Shown here one piece after another: positions 13,264 through 26,198 of a stretch of 64,000 bases of DNA. The DNA comes from Prunella strophiata. Taxonomy: Eukaryota > Chordata > Aves > Passeriformes > Prunellidae. How positions within the stretch are numbered: the first letter of the stretch is position 1; every line of letters starts with the position of its first letter. The notes under the pieces are model-generated. The model was not told the origin of the DNA, made no database searches, and saw nothing but the letters and a program-made list of their open reading frames with translations. The stretch lies in the NCBI GenBank assembly GCA_036583965.1, contig JAZBQD010000015.1, positions 72,714,330 to 72,778,329 on the forward strand. Direction: 5' to 3'. The position numbers and the translations under genes were made by a program.

Positions 13264-14480
13264 CCTTAAATTCACTCTTACATCCTGTAGTCAAAAAGCA
13301 TGCTTCATATTTGCTGTTAGCACTTATGCATATTTGTTTTATTGTTCTGGCCTAAATCCAGACAGGTGACAGCTATGATTACCAGAGGTATTTACAACAT
13401 CTCGGGCAGCACACTCTTCCCAGTGAGGCTGACTTGAAAAACAAAAGTGTTTCAGGGAAAGTGCTGGCATTGATACTTAGGACTCAGTTTCATGAGCTCT
13501 GAGAGCAAGACTTCAGAAGCTTTAAAGACTTTCAGCAGGAGGACAGCTAATAGCAAAACCCAACTATTACCTTCTGTTCTGGCCCAAAGGTTCTGAAGAG
13601 GTTCACATTTCATTGTTCCAGAGCAGGGAAAAAAAAGTGAAGATAAGGAAGGACAAACTGGGAACTGCTTCCTTTGATGCTTCTCATGTCAAAGAAATAG
13701 CAAAGACATGAAAAGCAAAATCCAATTATACATTTTTAGCATGTGATGGCCACAGCACAATAAACTGAGCAGGGAACACAAGAACAAAAACTCTGATGTG
13801 AACATTTAAAATGGCATGAAATACAGCCTGGTTCTTTTTGTTTCATAGATATATTGTTCCATAACTATGTATATAAATGTGTACACATCTACAATGCATG
13901 TTATTGCATATAGAGACAAAAGATATACAGCTGATTTAGGCAGGTTTTTTTGCATTTTTGTCTTGGGATATATGAAAAATATATACTATGTTTATTTTCT
14001 TAAATTTGGCTTCTTAACTGAACAGTAGAAGACTACGTATTGCTGGAATGCATTCTTAAAATTGATCAAACTAATACTGGTCCTTGAGTTAGTAAGTTAC
14101 TAAAATTTGGCTTCTATTCATTTACTAGCTAACCAAAAGAAAAGACACACTGGTTTTTGAAAACATGTCTATTACTAAAATGATTCTACTGGAGAGCTTG
14201 GACCAGCAGTAATCATGTGGTAGATAATTTCTAAACAGTTTTCATCAGATTTTGTCTATTTTTTAATTCATTGTGTACTTTTAATTGTAAGTCACATAAG
14301 ACTGCTTCTGTTCCATAAGGAGAAAATTTTAAATCTCAGATCAAAGGCCAGAAAATGCACAATAGAAAAAAAATACTCTGTAGATTTCTTATCTCTCTTT
14401 TACACTTATATTTTCACATCATGCAAACTCACTTTAAAGCGTATGAGATTTTAATCCACTTTTTATTTGCAGTAACCATT
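13264..14480. other. Non-coding unique-looking sequence
   Basis: No gene or repeat family is recognised. A 5-bp-scale AT-rich patch near 13850-13990 is diverged and not a clean microsatellite. Confidence 0.5.
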
Positions 14481-14608
14481 CGGGTTTTTTTTGGTGGGTT
14501 TTTTTGGTGTTTTTTGTTTTGTTTTTGGTTTCTTTTTTTGGGGGGGGGGGTGTTGTGGCTTTTTTTTTTTTTTTGGTTGTTTTTGTGTTTTTTTGTGGTT
14601 TTTTTGGG

Positions 14609-14633
<25 letters not shown>
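14481..14633. repeat. T/G-rich low-complexity tract with G11 and T25 runs
   Basis: About 150 bp of T runs separated by short G runs, including G11 (14540-14550) and T25 (14609-14633). The 136-codon plus-strand frame across it encodes mostly Phe/Leu/Trp/Gly and results from composition. The tract is roughly complementary in composition to the A/C-rich tract at 15994-16100. Confidence 0.93.
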
Positions 14634-14639
<6 letters not shown>

Positions 14640-15993
14640 AACCCCCAAATATGTATGGTGCTTGCTATTTTTAAATATACCTGTCCATTTTCCCAGCGAG
14701 CCCTCAGGTTCTTAGCTTCCAGGTTATTTTCTTTCTCAGTATTGTTATTTTCTGCAAGCAGTTGAAATTATATGGAATGGGACACCTTCTAGTTTGCAGC
14801 ACAATTTTGAAAATCTTGAGTGGCATGAGCTATCTTTGAGCTACAGGACCAACTTTTTTTTCACAGAGATAAGGGACAGATTGCAAATGCATTCAAACAG
14901 CTAAGCTTGAAAATAGGATGCCTTGTGAGATTTTTCAAATGCATCTAAACTTAAAACTTTTGGAAGTATCTTAGAAAACTCAATTTTTGCTTATTCCTGT
15001 TTTCATGCATAACCTTGAGCACATCATTATGCATCTCACATTCCCTTGGTCTAAAGTGGATGAAATGTGTCTAAATATAATGGCCTCATCTCACAGGACA
15101 AAATCATTCATTGTGAAGTTGCCAGGGGATGATCCCCTTCACTGAGGATGACTTTATTCGGATAGCTACACTTGTGGAGCGAGGAACTCTGAGCACCGTA
15201 CACAGAACAATAAATTCACCTTTTAATTCTTTAAAATGCTAATGACAAAACTAGAAAATTGTAGAGATGTGGTCACAGAACATCTCTATGTCCTTGTCTT
15301 GTATGAATGGTATGAATTCCTATGAATTCCTTTCTGAGCATGGTTTAGGAAGTAAAATTTACATTAGGTTTACATGTTTCAAAATACTAACTTTGTTTTT
15401 ATTTCAGAGGACATAGTTGCATGTAAATAACCAACTTTACTTAATGTCTTAGCCCAGCTGATCTAGCCCAAGGACAAATTAGTTCTTTTCTCTTTAAACC
15501 ACAATAGCTCTTGTTTTCTGTTATAAAATTTCAGAAAATTTTAGTCGTGACTATACTGTATCTAGGGGAGTACTGTACAACAGTTTAATTTTCATACTAT
15601 TGAAGCATACATCAGAAGCAAGTCTCTAATAAACAACAATAATTTTCACTTCTGCAGAAATAAGTGCATCTGTGATCACAGGTGTGTACTAATCTATACT
15701 ACACTGAAGATCTTCAGTTACTCAACATTTTTATATGCATAAGAGATAGAGAAGCAGACCTGCAGTGATGTATTTAAAGTCAAGGTGCCATGCAGAGCTT
15801 TTTTGTCTCCTCCTTCATCAAGATATCTTTTGAGATTAATTAGCTTTAAGCCACTTGCAAAAAGGGGAATCAGCTGGCTTACAGAAACATGATAAGGTCC
15901 ACAAATTATTTGTTATCCCCCACTCCATGCTGAGCACCTCAGACCTATCATTCCCTATAAAGAACTTGTCCTGTAATTGTTTTTTGAAATGGT
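14634..15993. other. Non-coding unique-looking sequence between two complementary low-complexity tracts
   Basis: No coding or transposon signature is seen. A 10-bp tandem duplication (tatgaattcc twice) occurs at 15311-15330. The interval is about 1.36 kb. Confidence 0.5.
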
Positions 15994-16100
15994 AAAAAAC
16001 CCAAAAAAACAAAAAACCAAAAACCAACAAAAACAAACCAACCAAAAAAAAAAAAAAAAAAAACAAAAAAAAAACCCCAAAAAAAAAAACCACAAAAGCA
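15994..16100. repeat. A/C-rich low-complexity tract
   Basis: Long A runs are interrupted by single C residues or short C runs; the longest A run lies around 16044-16063. It is the reverse-complement composition of the tract at 14481-14633. Confidence 0.92.
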
Positions 16101-19100
16101 AGCATTAAAATGTAATGAAGATAGTGGAAATATCAGTCCAAAGGACAGAAGGATTTGCTTAGAGTATTTACAGCACACATATGAAACTACAATCCCCCAA
16201 ATTATTATTGATTAAAAAATGAGCAACATAAAGGCAATAAAGTCCATAAAATCATTCTAAATTCCTAAGTAATAGTAGGAATATATATAATGGAATAATC
16301 TGTAACATGTTTACAAATTTTGACAGTGCATTTAGTCCACATCTCTACACACATCACAAACAAAACTCAGTGTATTTGTACTTCTATATATTTCCAAAGG
16401 TGGACTTTTCTGAAAGATTCACTTGCATAATCTGCCTCAAAAAATTTGTTTCATACTTGTATGACCTAATGGGAATGAACTGCATGAACTAAGTCTGGAT
16501 CCCATGAAAGATTTGTGAGAAAGGTTGTCAGCTCCAGGCCACAGAGCCACCACTGTGGTGGGATGTCACTGCTATGGGAGATCCTGGACCCCAAGTTCAG
16601 AAGGGCACATCTAAGAGTAGGAAATACTCTGAGAAATGCCTGCTTGAAATTTTCTTTCTTTAGAAGCCTACTAATTTCACTGGTTTCTACTGTCCCTTTA
16701 TCTCCAGTAACAGTATACACCTTTTAGAAAATCAGGGTAGAAATGAGAGATCCTGAGCAGAAAAAAATGCAAGTTCAGCAGTGAAGCTGTAGTCCTGTAT
16801 ACAACCACAGACTCATATCCATTTTGATCCTGAGCATGTGCTGCCAAATTATTTAATCATGCCACCATAAGGTTAATTCCTAAATGTTTTTGTCCTGACT
16901 GTTGCAATCATGCTCAGATGACAAATCTTTTAAAAAACAGCCAGATTCTCATTGCACAGCAAATGCTTTTTCCTACAACCATTATTTTAGAAATAAACTC
17001 ATCCAAAAAACAACCAAAACATGATTATAAATTAAATCATGTCTCCAGTTTCATTCTGAAGCTACTAGCAAATAAAAATGAAAAATATTATTGAATTGTA
17101 TTGTATTAACTGGAAAGTCACAACATATAATTGATATGTCGATACAGCTGTCTGAGTTCTGTCAAGCCAGCCTACATTTTAGACATTTGCATCTTGTTCA
17201 GAGAAAGAGAAAGATGCTGATTGCATTTAAGATTACATTCAAACTGTGTTATTGCCTCAGACTAATAGTCCTGTTAGGCTCTTCTTTTGAAAGCTGTATT
17301 ATTTTCAAACAAAATACTGTGGGCTAAGAAAGCTGTTTGTCAAACAGAGAAAAGTAATTGGAAGCTTGCTTTACCATGTCACTGTATAACCCTGGTTACA
17401 GAGAAACACATAGAACATAAAACCATATATTTTTAGTTAAAATTAAGATATCTATTCTAGCTAAATAATTGAAATAGAAATTGTGTGCTATCATACACAT
17501 TTCTGTGCTGCAAAGTATGTAATTTTTTGTTAAACTGAAACTTTGTTTCTAAAAACTATTCTTAACAGCATCCCTCCACTAGAAAGAGCAATCAGTGGGT
17601 ATTTCATCTCGTTTAACTTTGAGAAAATAAGATGTAGGATCTCTTACAGTGATAAAAGGTTAAACTTAACTTTACAATAATGCAGTGTTGGATAGATAAA
17701 GAACTGGTAACAATAACTCACTTTACCTTTTTAAGAAACCGATTTCTTTGAAAATGGATGCAAATGTTCAACTAATAATGTTGAGAGATGGAGAGAATTC
17801 AAATTATTTCTTTACTGAGATTTTGCTTTCAGAGATGAAACTAGGAGAGAACAGTAATTTCCCCATTTTTCTCATCCTACACAAGAAATGGGCACTAGTT
17901 TCTGGGCTCAGCTTTGCGAAGCTGGAATTTTTTTCCACCGTGCATCAGAAGAGCATTGTTGTGGTAGCATGGACATACAGCTACCATTTTTGGTGGGATG
18001 TCTGGTACACAACGTGGCCAGAACCTCAGCCTGGGAGCACTCAGAATGATGGATCCGTGGACTTTAGGGCTTACCTGCTCCAGGAAATCACAGTTTCCCT
18101 GATGCTGTTTGTGGCTACTCCATCATCACTACACATCTGCTGTGGAAGCACTGTGGGACTGACCATGCTGGATTCAACAAGTTTTTTTCTAACATTATGA
18201 AGCAATACTGGACTTACAAGGAGAAAATCAAACAAAACAAGGATGGTTAATGTGATTGAATGGTCTAAAGTTTAGAGAGCTTCTGACCAGTGATTAGAGT
18301 GACACTTCAAGCCTTTCTTATTCTATAAATGGTAGCTCTCCACTACTTTGTCTTAGAGTCTTCTTTAAGCTCCTCACAGAGATCAAATAAAGTTTGTTTT
18401 CAAATCCCTATGTACAAAAACATGCCTCTCTATTAGACCTTAAAACAAGCCTGTGCTAAGCTCTCAAAATCCTGTTAGAAAGATAAACCCTTAAATCTTC
18501 TCCTCTGTCTCTAGAGTCAAACAGAAGCTTTTGCTATTCTCTTTGTGACATTACTTTCAAGCATCGACTTGAATATGTTAAATCTAACTGCTAAATATTT
18601 TTTTATGTGTCCATTTAATCTGAAAATTCCCCCTTTCCAAACTCTCCCATCCTCAATAAAAATTCATAAATACTTGTATATGTTAATATGGCTGTATTAA
18701 TTTATATTTAATGTGGAAATTCACCTCTATTTGCTTTATGTGGAGCATGTTCTCTGTCAAAATCTGAAACAATGATTTATCTCACTATACAATATCTTTT
18801 AGACACACATACATAAGTTTATATCTATATACATATATAGAATTATACACTTCTGTGAGTATATACTTATATACAGTTATGTGTATGTATTTGTGCCTAT
18901 ACCTATATACTTCTTGCATGTACTACTTTCCCAATTCATACATATCACTGCTACATATTTTTGGAAATTTCAACCTAGAATGGCCATGCAAACTGAACTA
19001 CAAATCCACAGATGGACATTATGAAACTGTGTGAAGTGAAAAAAGCAAATATCTGGTTATTAATGCAGCAATGTCTGATCTTCTGTTGTGCTGATCTAAA

Positions 19101-21937
19101 TTAACTTGTGTCAGAACCAGTCCAAAATGCACAGATATATCATTTTTTGCTAACCTTCCTGTTCACTGTTTGAAGAACAAGCCAGACTGGTTCACAGGAT
19201 GGGATTTCTTGGTACAGTGAAATATATTGACAAAAGCAGAATTATCTGACCAGTATGCTTCTGCAGCAAGTGGATTTTCTACCCACTCTGCAGTCTCCAC
19301 TAAAAATCTAACCAGCATATTCTACATTGTGAGAAAAGCACCAAGAAATCTACCAGGAAAACAATCTGCAGGGGAAAAAATTGTTTCAATAAAAAACTGT
19401 AGCAAGGTTTGTGAGGAGAAACTGTATTGTGAACTTTTATATCCTTATAGTGCTACAACACTATTACTACTTTAAACTGTACCATTTTTCAAACTGCTAT
19501 AAGAAAGGAAAGGTGTAAGAAGTGCAGAATAAGATTTTCTTTTTTCCTTGTGGCAGAACCAGCACTGTTGTGGTCACATAGTAATGTCACTTGGAGGAAT
19601 GGTGGAAGCATACTAATATAAAAAGTTTAATGGGTCAGTTTGGTACGGGAGTTCACTATGGGCATAACTGTCAACCACTGGCAATTTTCTCCCTACATTT
19701 ACTCACAAAAAGGAGAATGTTCCTAAAGTTATTGATTTGTAAGCAACATAAATGTGATTTTGCTCATAAATAAGTGCTGAATCCGTGTGAAAATAAAGGC
19801 TGCATTATTCTAATGTAATAATAGCCAGACTAATTTTTCAAAACTTCATACATTGCAAAATATTAAAAAATTACAAGAGATGCTTTTGTTTAAATAGCAT
19901 TCTCATGTTTTAGGTGGCTTGGTTTGAAATAGTTCTGTGTCAGCTTAAAAATATATTTCAGTCTTAATTCAATTTAGCGTACAAACAACAATTTATTTCT
20001 TGACCAGGAGTGAATCCTCCAGACTACAGTTTGAGAACTTTAGCCCTGTGGGTTTTGCCAGACTTTATAATTTGTCAAAAGCCACTCTTAAGTTCTAGGG
20101 CAGCTTGCAAATTGTGAACTCTGTCTTCTTCAGAGTTCCTAGTTTCTGTGTTGTTATTTATCACCATTAACAGTGCTTTGACAGAATCTAAATTTCATTA
20201 TGCAGAAGAACAGTGATGTTCAAATGATCACGAACCTTGCATGGTGCTGTTTACAAGGCATAGTAGTTGTAAACTAAGACGTTGTCCATTATTAAAACTT
20301 TTTTTCATTCTCTCTGCATTAGACAGTAAGATTTTAAAGACAAAAGAACTAAAAAATTTTCTTAACTTTACTAACAGGCAGCTATTCCTAACTCTCAGCG
20401 ATTGAAAGGAGAAATAAAGAAAGAAACCTCATGGCATTACAGAGTAAAGATAAAGTAACAGTCTTGATTCTCTCTATATTATGACTTCTACATTATGAGA
20501 TTTAAAATCTGCTTTTGAAAGGGTTTGAAACAATGGGTTTCTAGCAAAAAAAAAAAGGAAAAAAGCTATGGTTTTAAATAATTCTTGGATTAAGGAGCAT
20601 ACTGTGAAATAAAAAATAGTAGAAGTACTGTGAGAATTTGAAGTTGAACTGTTTAGACACTAGACTAATACTGTCATTATAAATCATGTAGACAGACTTG
20701 AAGCTTAGGCAATTTTTTCTAGATATGAAATCCAATATTTTCAGAAAGTACAGTGTTTTGAATTTCCTCTCTGAGTTCTCATCTCTGGGTATAATATCTA
20801 AGGAAATATGGTGATCCTTTCCTGAAAAACATCTCCTTAATCCTGACACAAACTGACACTATCATTAGTCACTTTTGAGCATTAGGAAATACTGCAACTT
20901 TCTAAGATCCAGAGTTTTCTCAGTAATGCAGTTCTGTTCCTATTGATAATTCTTGACTGTTGACTGACAAAACATGATTAAAAATGAGATGGCTTTGAAA
21001 AAATAAAAAAAACCTCACAGAATTACTATAAAGCATCTCTTGTAAAATAATTGCTTAGGTAAGTATCTAAAAATCCTGTATCTAGAAATTACTGAAAAAT
21101 GAGGCTACCAGCCAACCACGGACATATGCCTGTATTCGCATAAAATAATTTCCAGAATTTTTCAAGGTTCCAGACTAATAATGCTGTACCAGTGAACTAT
21201 GGATAGTGATACAAGTTCTCTCAGAAGAAAATTCCATCCTGTAATTGTTCACAGCAGTCAAAGTAATGAAAAATAACATAAACCATAAGAAAAGTCAGGG
21301 TGTATTTATTGGCTAATATAAACAGATCTAGAAGTTTGTAAATGAAGCCACTGTCTCTTGCAAATTTCTAAGCCAAAGTGGATCCTGGAAGGTCCTAGTT
21401 TCCAATAAATGCACAAATTTTTTTAATTTTCTTAATGAGTTTGCACCAAATTAAATTTTCTGAAATATGTACATTTGAACTCAAAAATATTCTGAGTGGT
21501 GCATATGCTTATAATCTGTAGGTATTGGTGGTGCTGTGAAGCATGAGAAAATAGTACAAGAATAATTAGATCTTGTTTCCTAGTACGAAAATAAATAAAA
21601 TTCTCAGTATAAATTTTCAGTATGCAATGGAAAAATAATGAGTTCTACTATAAATAAATGCATCATTAGTTGAAGCTTTTAGAAAATGAGAGATATTTGA
21701 GTTTATTTTTTAGTTATAGAATCATTGCAAGCAACAACTTAGAAAAAACTAATGCTAAGACACATAAGAAAAAGCATCTCCAGTGCAGGAAGACATAACA
21801 TCGTAACTACAAAAAACACAAAGACTTTTATTAGTATATTCTGTATGATTCTGAATATCTATGTACAAAACCAGGTTAACTTGATACAAGAATAGTAATT
21901 GGATGCTAGAGTGATCAGAGAAGGAGCATATCGTTGA
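16101..21937. other. Non-coding, mostly unique-looking sequence
   Basis: No recognised transposon or gene in 5.8 kb. The 150-codon frame at 17748-18200 (+) is the longest outside repeats. Its second half lies in a locally GC-richer patch (about 17920-18180), but no domain is visible. Diverged TA/TG-rich sequence lies at 18803-18912. Confidence 0.5.
18803..18912. repeat. Diverged TA/TATG-rich microsatellite-like sequence
   Basis: Imperfect mixture of TATA, ATAC and TATG units without a clean period. It looks like an old, decayed simple repeat. Confidence 0.55.
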
Positions 21938-22045
21938 GCATAATAGAATGGTTTGGGATGGAAGAGACCTTAAAGATCATCTAGTTCCAATCCCCCTGCC
22001 ATGGGAAGGAAACCTTCCACTAGACCAGGTTACTCAGAGGGCTGT
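21938..22045 (-). mobile_element. CR1 LINE 3'-end fragment, minus strand
   Basis: Reading left to right, the sequence is the reverse complement of a CR1 3' terminus. It includes 'aatggtttgggatggaag', 'agatcatctagttccaa' and 'ccatgggaaggaaacctt', the usual order for avian CR1 tails in antisense. Similarity stops near 22045, so only the last ~110 bp of the element is present. The element's own 3' end is at the low-coordinate side. Confidence 0.9.
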
Positions 22046-24331
22046 CTTTCCTGGCATTAATACCTTATGTAGTTCAGCACAAAAATGACCAAGAAAGATA
22101 TTATGTCTCTTTAGGTGTGTTTGTGATTAATAAGAAGGGTGGGGGCAGAAATCATATGATTAATCCAATGTGATATTATGCACTCAAAGAGTCCAGTGGA
22201 AATTAGAAACAGGTTGTCAAGAGTGCAATACTCACTGTCTGCATTCTTTTAGATATTCCACAATTTAAAAGTACAATGTTTGATACCAAATTTACCTATT
22301 TGAAATTATCTGATATTGCATGGGGTTTTGATTGAGCAAAATGATACACTAATATACTTAAATCACAACATGAGCCCAAATCACACTTAGCAGAGTATAG
22401 CAATGTGTTTATTGGTAATAGATTTCAACAGAAATGAAGAACAAAAATTTTTAACCTATGAGTAAGCTGAGTGCTAGAATGATCATCTGATTGAAATAAT
22501 AAAAGGAAAGAGCTTAAGTTTTTCATTATACTGTTTGCCTATTCAGGAAGGAATTTAATAGCAAGGACAGGAATCATTTCAAAGGTGGAATATTATGTCT
22601 GGAAGAGTGTTCAGGGGGACAATTTACTGTAATCTCAAAAGTGTAGTAGGAAAATTTTTTACTCTTTCCTGTTGCTTATTTGCACTGGAGTTTTACTGCA
22701 ACCACTTTGTGCTTTAGGATTGTGGTTGATCAACTGCTGAAGACAAGGGCTTCCCCATCAGTGCATAAGCCAAGAGTTTGTTTCCTCTGTCATCTTCTGC
22801 TTACCTGTGTGATTTGTAACTGCAGATCTGGAGTATGTAACATTCAGACCTGGAGTTTGCTACTTGTGTTAGTGTGTCCCGCTGTTTCAGATGAAGTCAG
22901 AGTGCACAAATTAATTATTCCACTGGCTGTTGAGATTACAGGTCTAGCTCCCTACAGACCCTGCCTAGAAAGCCTATGGAAAAATAGAACAATATCCCAG
23001 TAGAATTAAATATCTCTTTCATATTGAAATACTAAATTTTTGTATGAAAAATATTTCTAGGCTTCTTTATATTATCTTAGATAATTCTTACAACTCTCAG
23101 TATACTGGAAAGAAATTTAGGTGCCTTTTATTTACCTTTGTAATTGGATATGTGCTAAAGGTTTTGTCTCACAAAGATGATAAAAGCAATTGAAAAAGAT
23201 AATTGTGTGTGTTTAGGTGGGAGGAAATGAGCAAATTTTCCCACCAAATATTTACTTGTGACTTATGGCAGAGAGGAGAGGGGTATAAGAGAGAGCCCAG
23301 GTGAGCTTTTTCTACTATTTTTAGGGTCCTGGTTCGACCTAGTCATGGTTTCTGATCTATATCCATGAGTTTTTCAGGGACCTAGCAGTGACATATCAGA
23401 ATGAAAGGGTCTGAAACTTGTTTCAGGATTAAGCACCAGTCTTCCTGTAAACACCATAGCTTGACCTGGCAGAGTTTCAGTGATACTGTGGGCCCTGTGA
23501 TTCCTGTTAAGAGGGTAATTCTGATCTCAGCTTAGTTGATGGACAAGATGTTTTAACAAAGCTCTTCTCAGACTGTAAGCAAAAACAGTCCCAGGAGTAC
23601 CTTTTAATGGCATTGCCAGTCTATGTTTTTCTGAACATTAATAGCACTTTCAGAACTGTTTCTATTTCTTTCCCTTTCTCTGCTGCCTAGTCTATAATCT
23701 CTTGCCATTTATTCTATTTGCTTTTCTGAAAGCACCAACATAAAAAAGGGCAGACATATTCTTCATCTCAGTAAGAACCTAAAAATAACATTTCTTCTGT
23801 ATAATATAAAGATTTCTTTCTGGTAGTCAAGATTTAAACATTTAAGTATTTGTGTGTCAGTGGGGAAAATAGACAATGGCTTGTTGAATATTTCATGCTT
23901 CATCCATCCTAAGGTACTGGGGTTGCACATCACTAACTCCAGATGTACTCCATCACTCTGTGCAGTGAAACACACTGAGAATAAAGCTAAGTGAAAGAAT
24001 TCAAGACCTTGAATTTTTGTTGCCCGTGTAATACTGGACAATGTCCCATTCTTCCAAAGTACACTGAGTGCTGATTCAAAATGAGAATAAATTATAACAA
24101 AGAGTTATACAGAAATCATTAGTGTCTTTTTAGGACATGCAGCACAGTACACAGTATAATGCTTACCATTTATGGCACACCATCTTAGAGGGCAGAAATT
24201 GAGGGATGGTTTTAAAGGAAGGATTTCTAAAAATTACGAGATATTCATCAGATACATTCAAGAGTTACAACAGAACTGCAAAAAAAACCACAATTTCAAA
24301 TAAAATATAGTATAATAAAGGAAAACTTAGA
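22046..24331. other. Non-coding sequence, no gene recognised
   Basis: 22680-22990 and 23220-23560 are somewhat less AT-rich and could be old LTR or transposon remnants, but I cannot match them to a family. Open frames there have no domain signatures. Confidence 0.45.
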
Positions 24332-24429
24332 ATGTTGTATAAACTATGTTGTATAAAATATGTTGCACAGAACATATAAGCTTTTAACCAAAAGATTTAA
24401 GCTGAAATTAAGCTGATATTAAGCTGAAA
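24332..24429. repeat. Two small tandem repeats close together
   Basis: Three 14-bp units based on ATGTTGTATAAA(A/C)T lie at 24332-24373, the third being diverged. Three 11-bp units TTAAGCTGAAA / TTAAGCTGATA / TTAAGCTGAAA lie at 24397-24429. Both are local slippage or duplication products. Confidence 0.8.
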
Positions 24430-25458
24430 ATACATAAAGGAAACTTGACAACAAAATCTTGTACCAGAAAAACAGACACAAATTAGTGTTATCAGCTCAA
24501 CTTTATTTGTCAAAAAAAAAAAAAAAGGGTTTTCTATAGTAATAGCTTTTTAAGAGATAAAATATATATATATTTTTTTTCAATATCAATGACAACATTG
24601 AGATTCAATATAGAGATATGTGACATATTGTAAGTCTCTTAAATATTTGGAAACAAATCTTTAACTCTGAAATATTACTATATGGTAAACTTGAAGTAAA
24701 ATATAATAATATACTGCCAAATATATCTTATCTAGATAAAAGATTTGTTTTGAATTCTCACTCAAACTAACTTACCTCAGGTTTCTCTCAAGCACTAGTG
24801 TGGCTTCTTTGGGAATTTCAAAACCAGATGTTGTTTTACCTTTATTTGATTGGGATGTCAGAACAAAATTTTATGTACATACCCATGCAATTCTAATGGG
24901 ATCAGCTGTGCATGCTCCTTTTCACCATTACATCAGAACCAGGAATAGTTAAAACAGGAGCAGAACTGTGAGATTTGGTTAAAAGAACTATAAATATTGT
25001 GTTGAAAACTCAATTGTCTTCACAAACACTTTTTGCATGTTGAAAAAGTGGGTATCTTCTTGCAAAACTGTTAACTGAAAAAAATTGAAACTCTTCTGGT
25101 ATTTAGGCACTGTTAATTGAAGCTGCCATTAATTACAATTGGGAAGTGATTCAGCCATTAAAGAGGTCTGAATAACTTCATTATACTTCTTCTCTAGTTA
25201 TGTCATCAGCATATCCTGATGCTGATTGACCTGGAATGTTTTTACACTGGAACTCCAGTTATGATTCCTGTGCCATCCTTAAAGCTTCTCAGAGAAAGCT
25301 TAATGGCAACTAAAAAAACCCAAATGAGCAGAATATCCAACCACAAACATTAAAATTCCCTAGAATATGGATCTTTAGGAAAATAAGTTTAGAAGGTGAA
25401 CTGTCTTCACTCTGCTGGCTCAGAGAGCAAAGTACAAATATGGAAGTGTAAAGCTTAT
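24430..25458. other. Non-coding unique-looking sequence
   Basis: Contains a 15-A run (24512-24526). Otherwise no gene or repeat is recognised. Confidence 0.5.
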
Positions 25459-25575
25459 CAGAGAATCACAAAATCATTAAAGTTGGAAAAGACCTCTGAG
25501 GTCAATTGAGTCCAACCTGTGACCAAACACCCCCCATGGGAACTAGACCATGGCAATAAGTGCTACACCCTCATG
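25459..25575 (-). mobile_element. CR1 LINE 3'-end fragment, minus strand
   Basis: Antisense CR1 tail: 'agagaatcacaaaatcatt', 'gttggaaaagacctctgagg' and 'gagtccaacctgtgacc' appear in the order expected for the reverse complement of a CR1 3' UTR. About 115 bp is kept. The 5'-truncated side points toward the microsatellite that follows. Confidence 0.85.
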
Positions 25576-25591
25576 AAAGTATACAGAGGGG

Positions 25592-25694
25592 TTTATATAT
25601 GCATATATAATATACATACACAATGTATACATGCATACATGTGTATATATATATATGTATATGTATTTATGTATGTATGTATGTAGGTATGTAT
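25592..25694. repeat. TA/TATG-rich microsatellite
   Basis: TATATA, ACATAC and (TATG)n units, with the cleanest (GTAT)n run at about 25667-25694. It sits between a CR1 fragment and the 3' end of a minus-strand LTR and seems to have replaced the last bases of that LTR. Confidence 0.9.
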
Positions 25695-26198
25695 GTATTT
25701 TCTTAACCCTGACACTGATAAGTACCCCTCTAGTCACTTGGTCTCTCCCTACTTCAGGAGGGATAGGGAAGACAGAAGAAAAGGTGAGAAATTTGTGAGT
25801 TGAGACAGAAACAGTCTAATAAGTGAAGAAAATCTGTGTGGGCAAGAAAACGAAATAAACAATTTATTTATTACTTCCCACTAGGAGGCAGATAAAAATA
25901 TTCCTCCTTCCTCTTCCATTCTGTTTCACCTTGTATTACAGAGCACAACTTTGTATAGTATCGAATATTCCTTTGATCAACTTTGGTCAGCCATTCCCTC
26001 CCAACTTTTTGCACTTTCCCATCCTGTTTGCCTGAGGAGGCAGAGTGGGTAGTAGATAAAGCCTTGATGTTGTACAAATTCTGCTCAGAAATAGCCCAAA
26101 TACTGCTTTGTTATCAACACTGTTTTTATTGCAAATCCAAAACATATTCTGATTGCTATGATGAGAATTAACTTTATTCCAGCCACACTCACTGTGAT
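25695..26198 (-). mobile_element. Probable solo LTR of an avian ERVL-like endogenous retrovirus
   Basis: Read on the minus strand, this ~500-bp segment follows the order of a common avian ERVL-type LTR. A U3 start is followed by a 'gctggaataaagttaatt' block, a 'gttttggatttgc' block and 'gttgataaca', then 'gggaagtaataaataaattg' with an AATAAA motif. The end has 'tctcaactcac' and a final 'agggttaag'. No gag, pol or env frames lie on either side, so it looks like a solo LTR left by recombination. It is clearly diverged from the remembered family sequence, hence old and probably inactive. The edges are approximate, and a target-site duplication could not be identified because the microsatellite overruns one end. 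Confidence 0.75.

Noticed and set aside
14355..14765. 136-codon frame resembling a hydrophobic membrane protein (Phe/Leu/Trp-rich)
   Set aside because: The hydrophobic part is translated T/G low-complexity sequence.
23281..23350. tRNA-like T-loop motif (ggttcgacc)
   Set aside because: No matching acceptor, D-arm or anticodon stem could be placed around it; a 9-mer alone is expected by chance.
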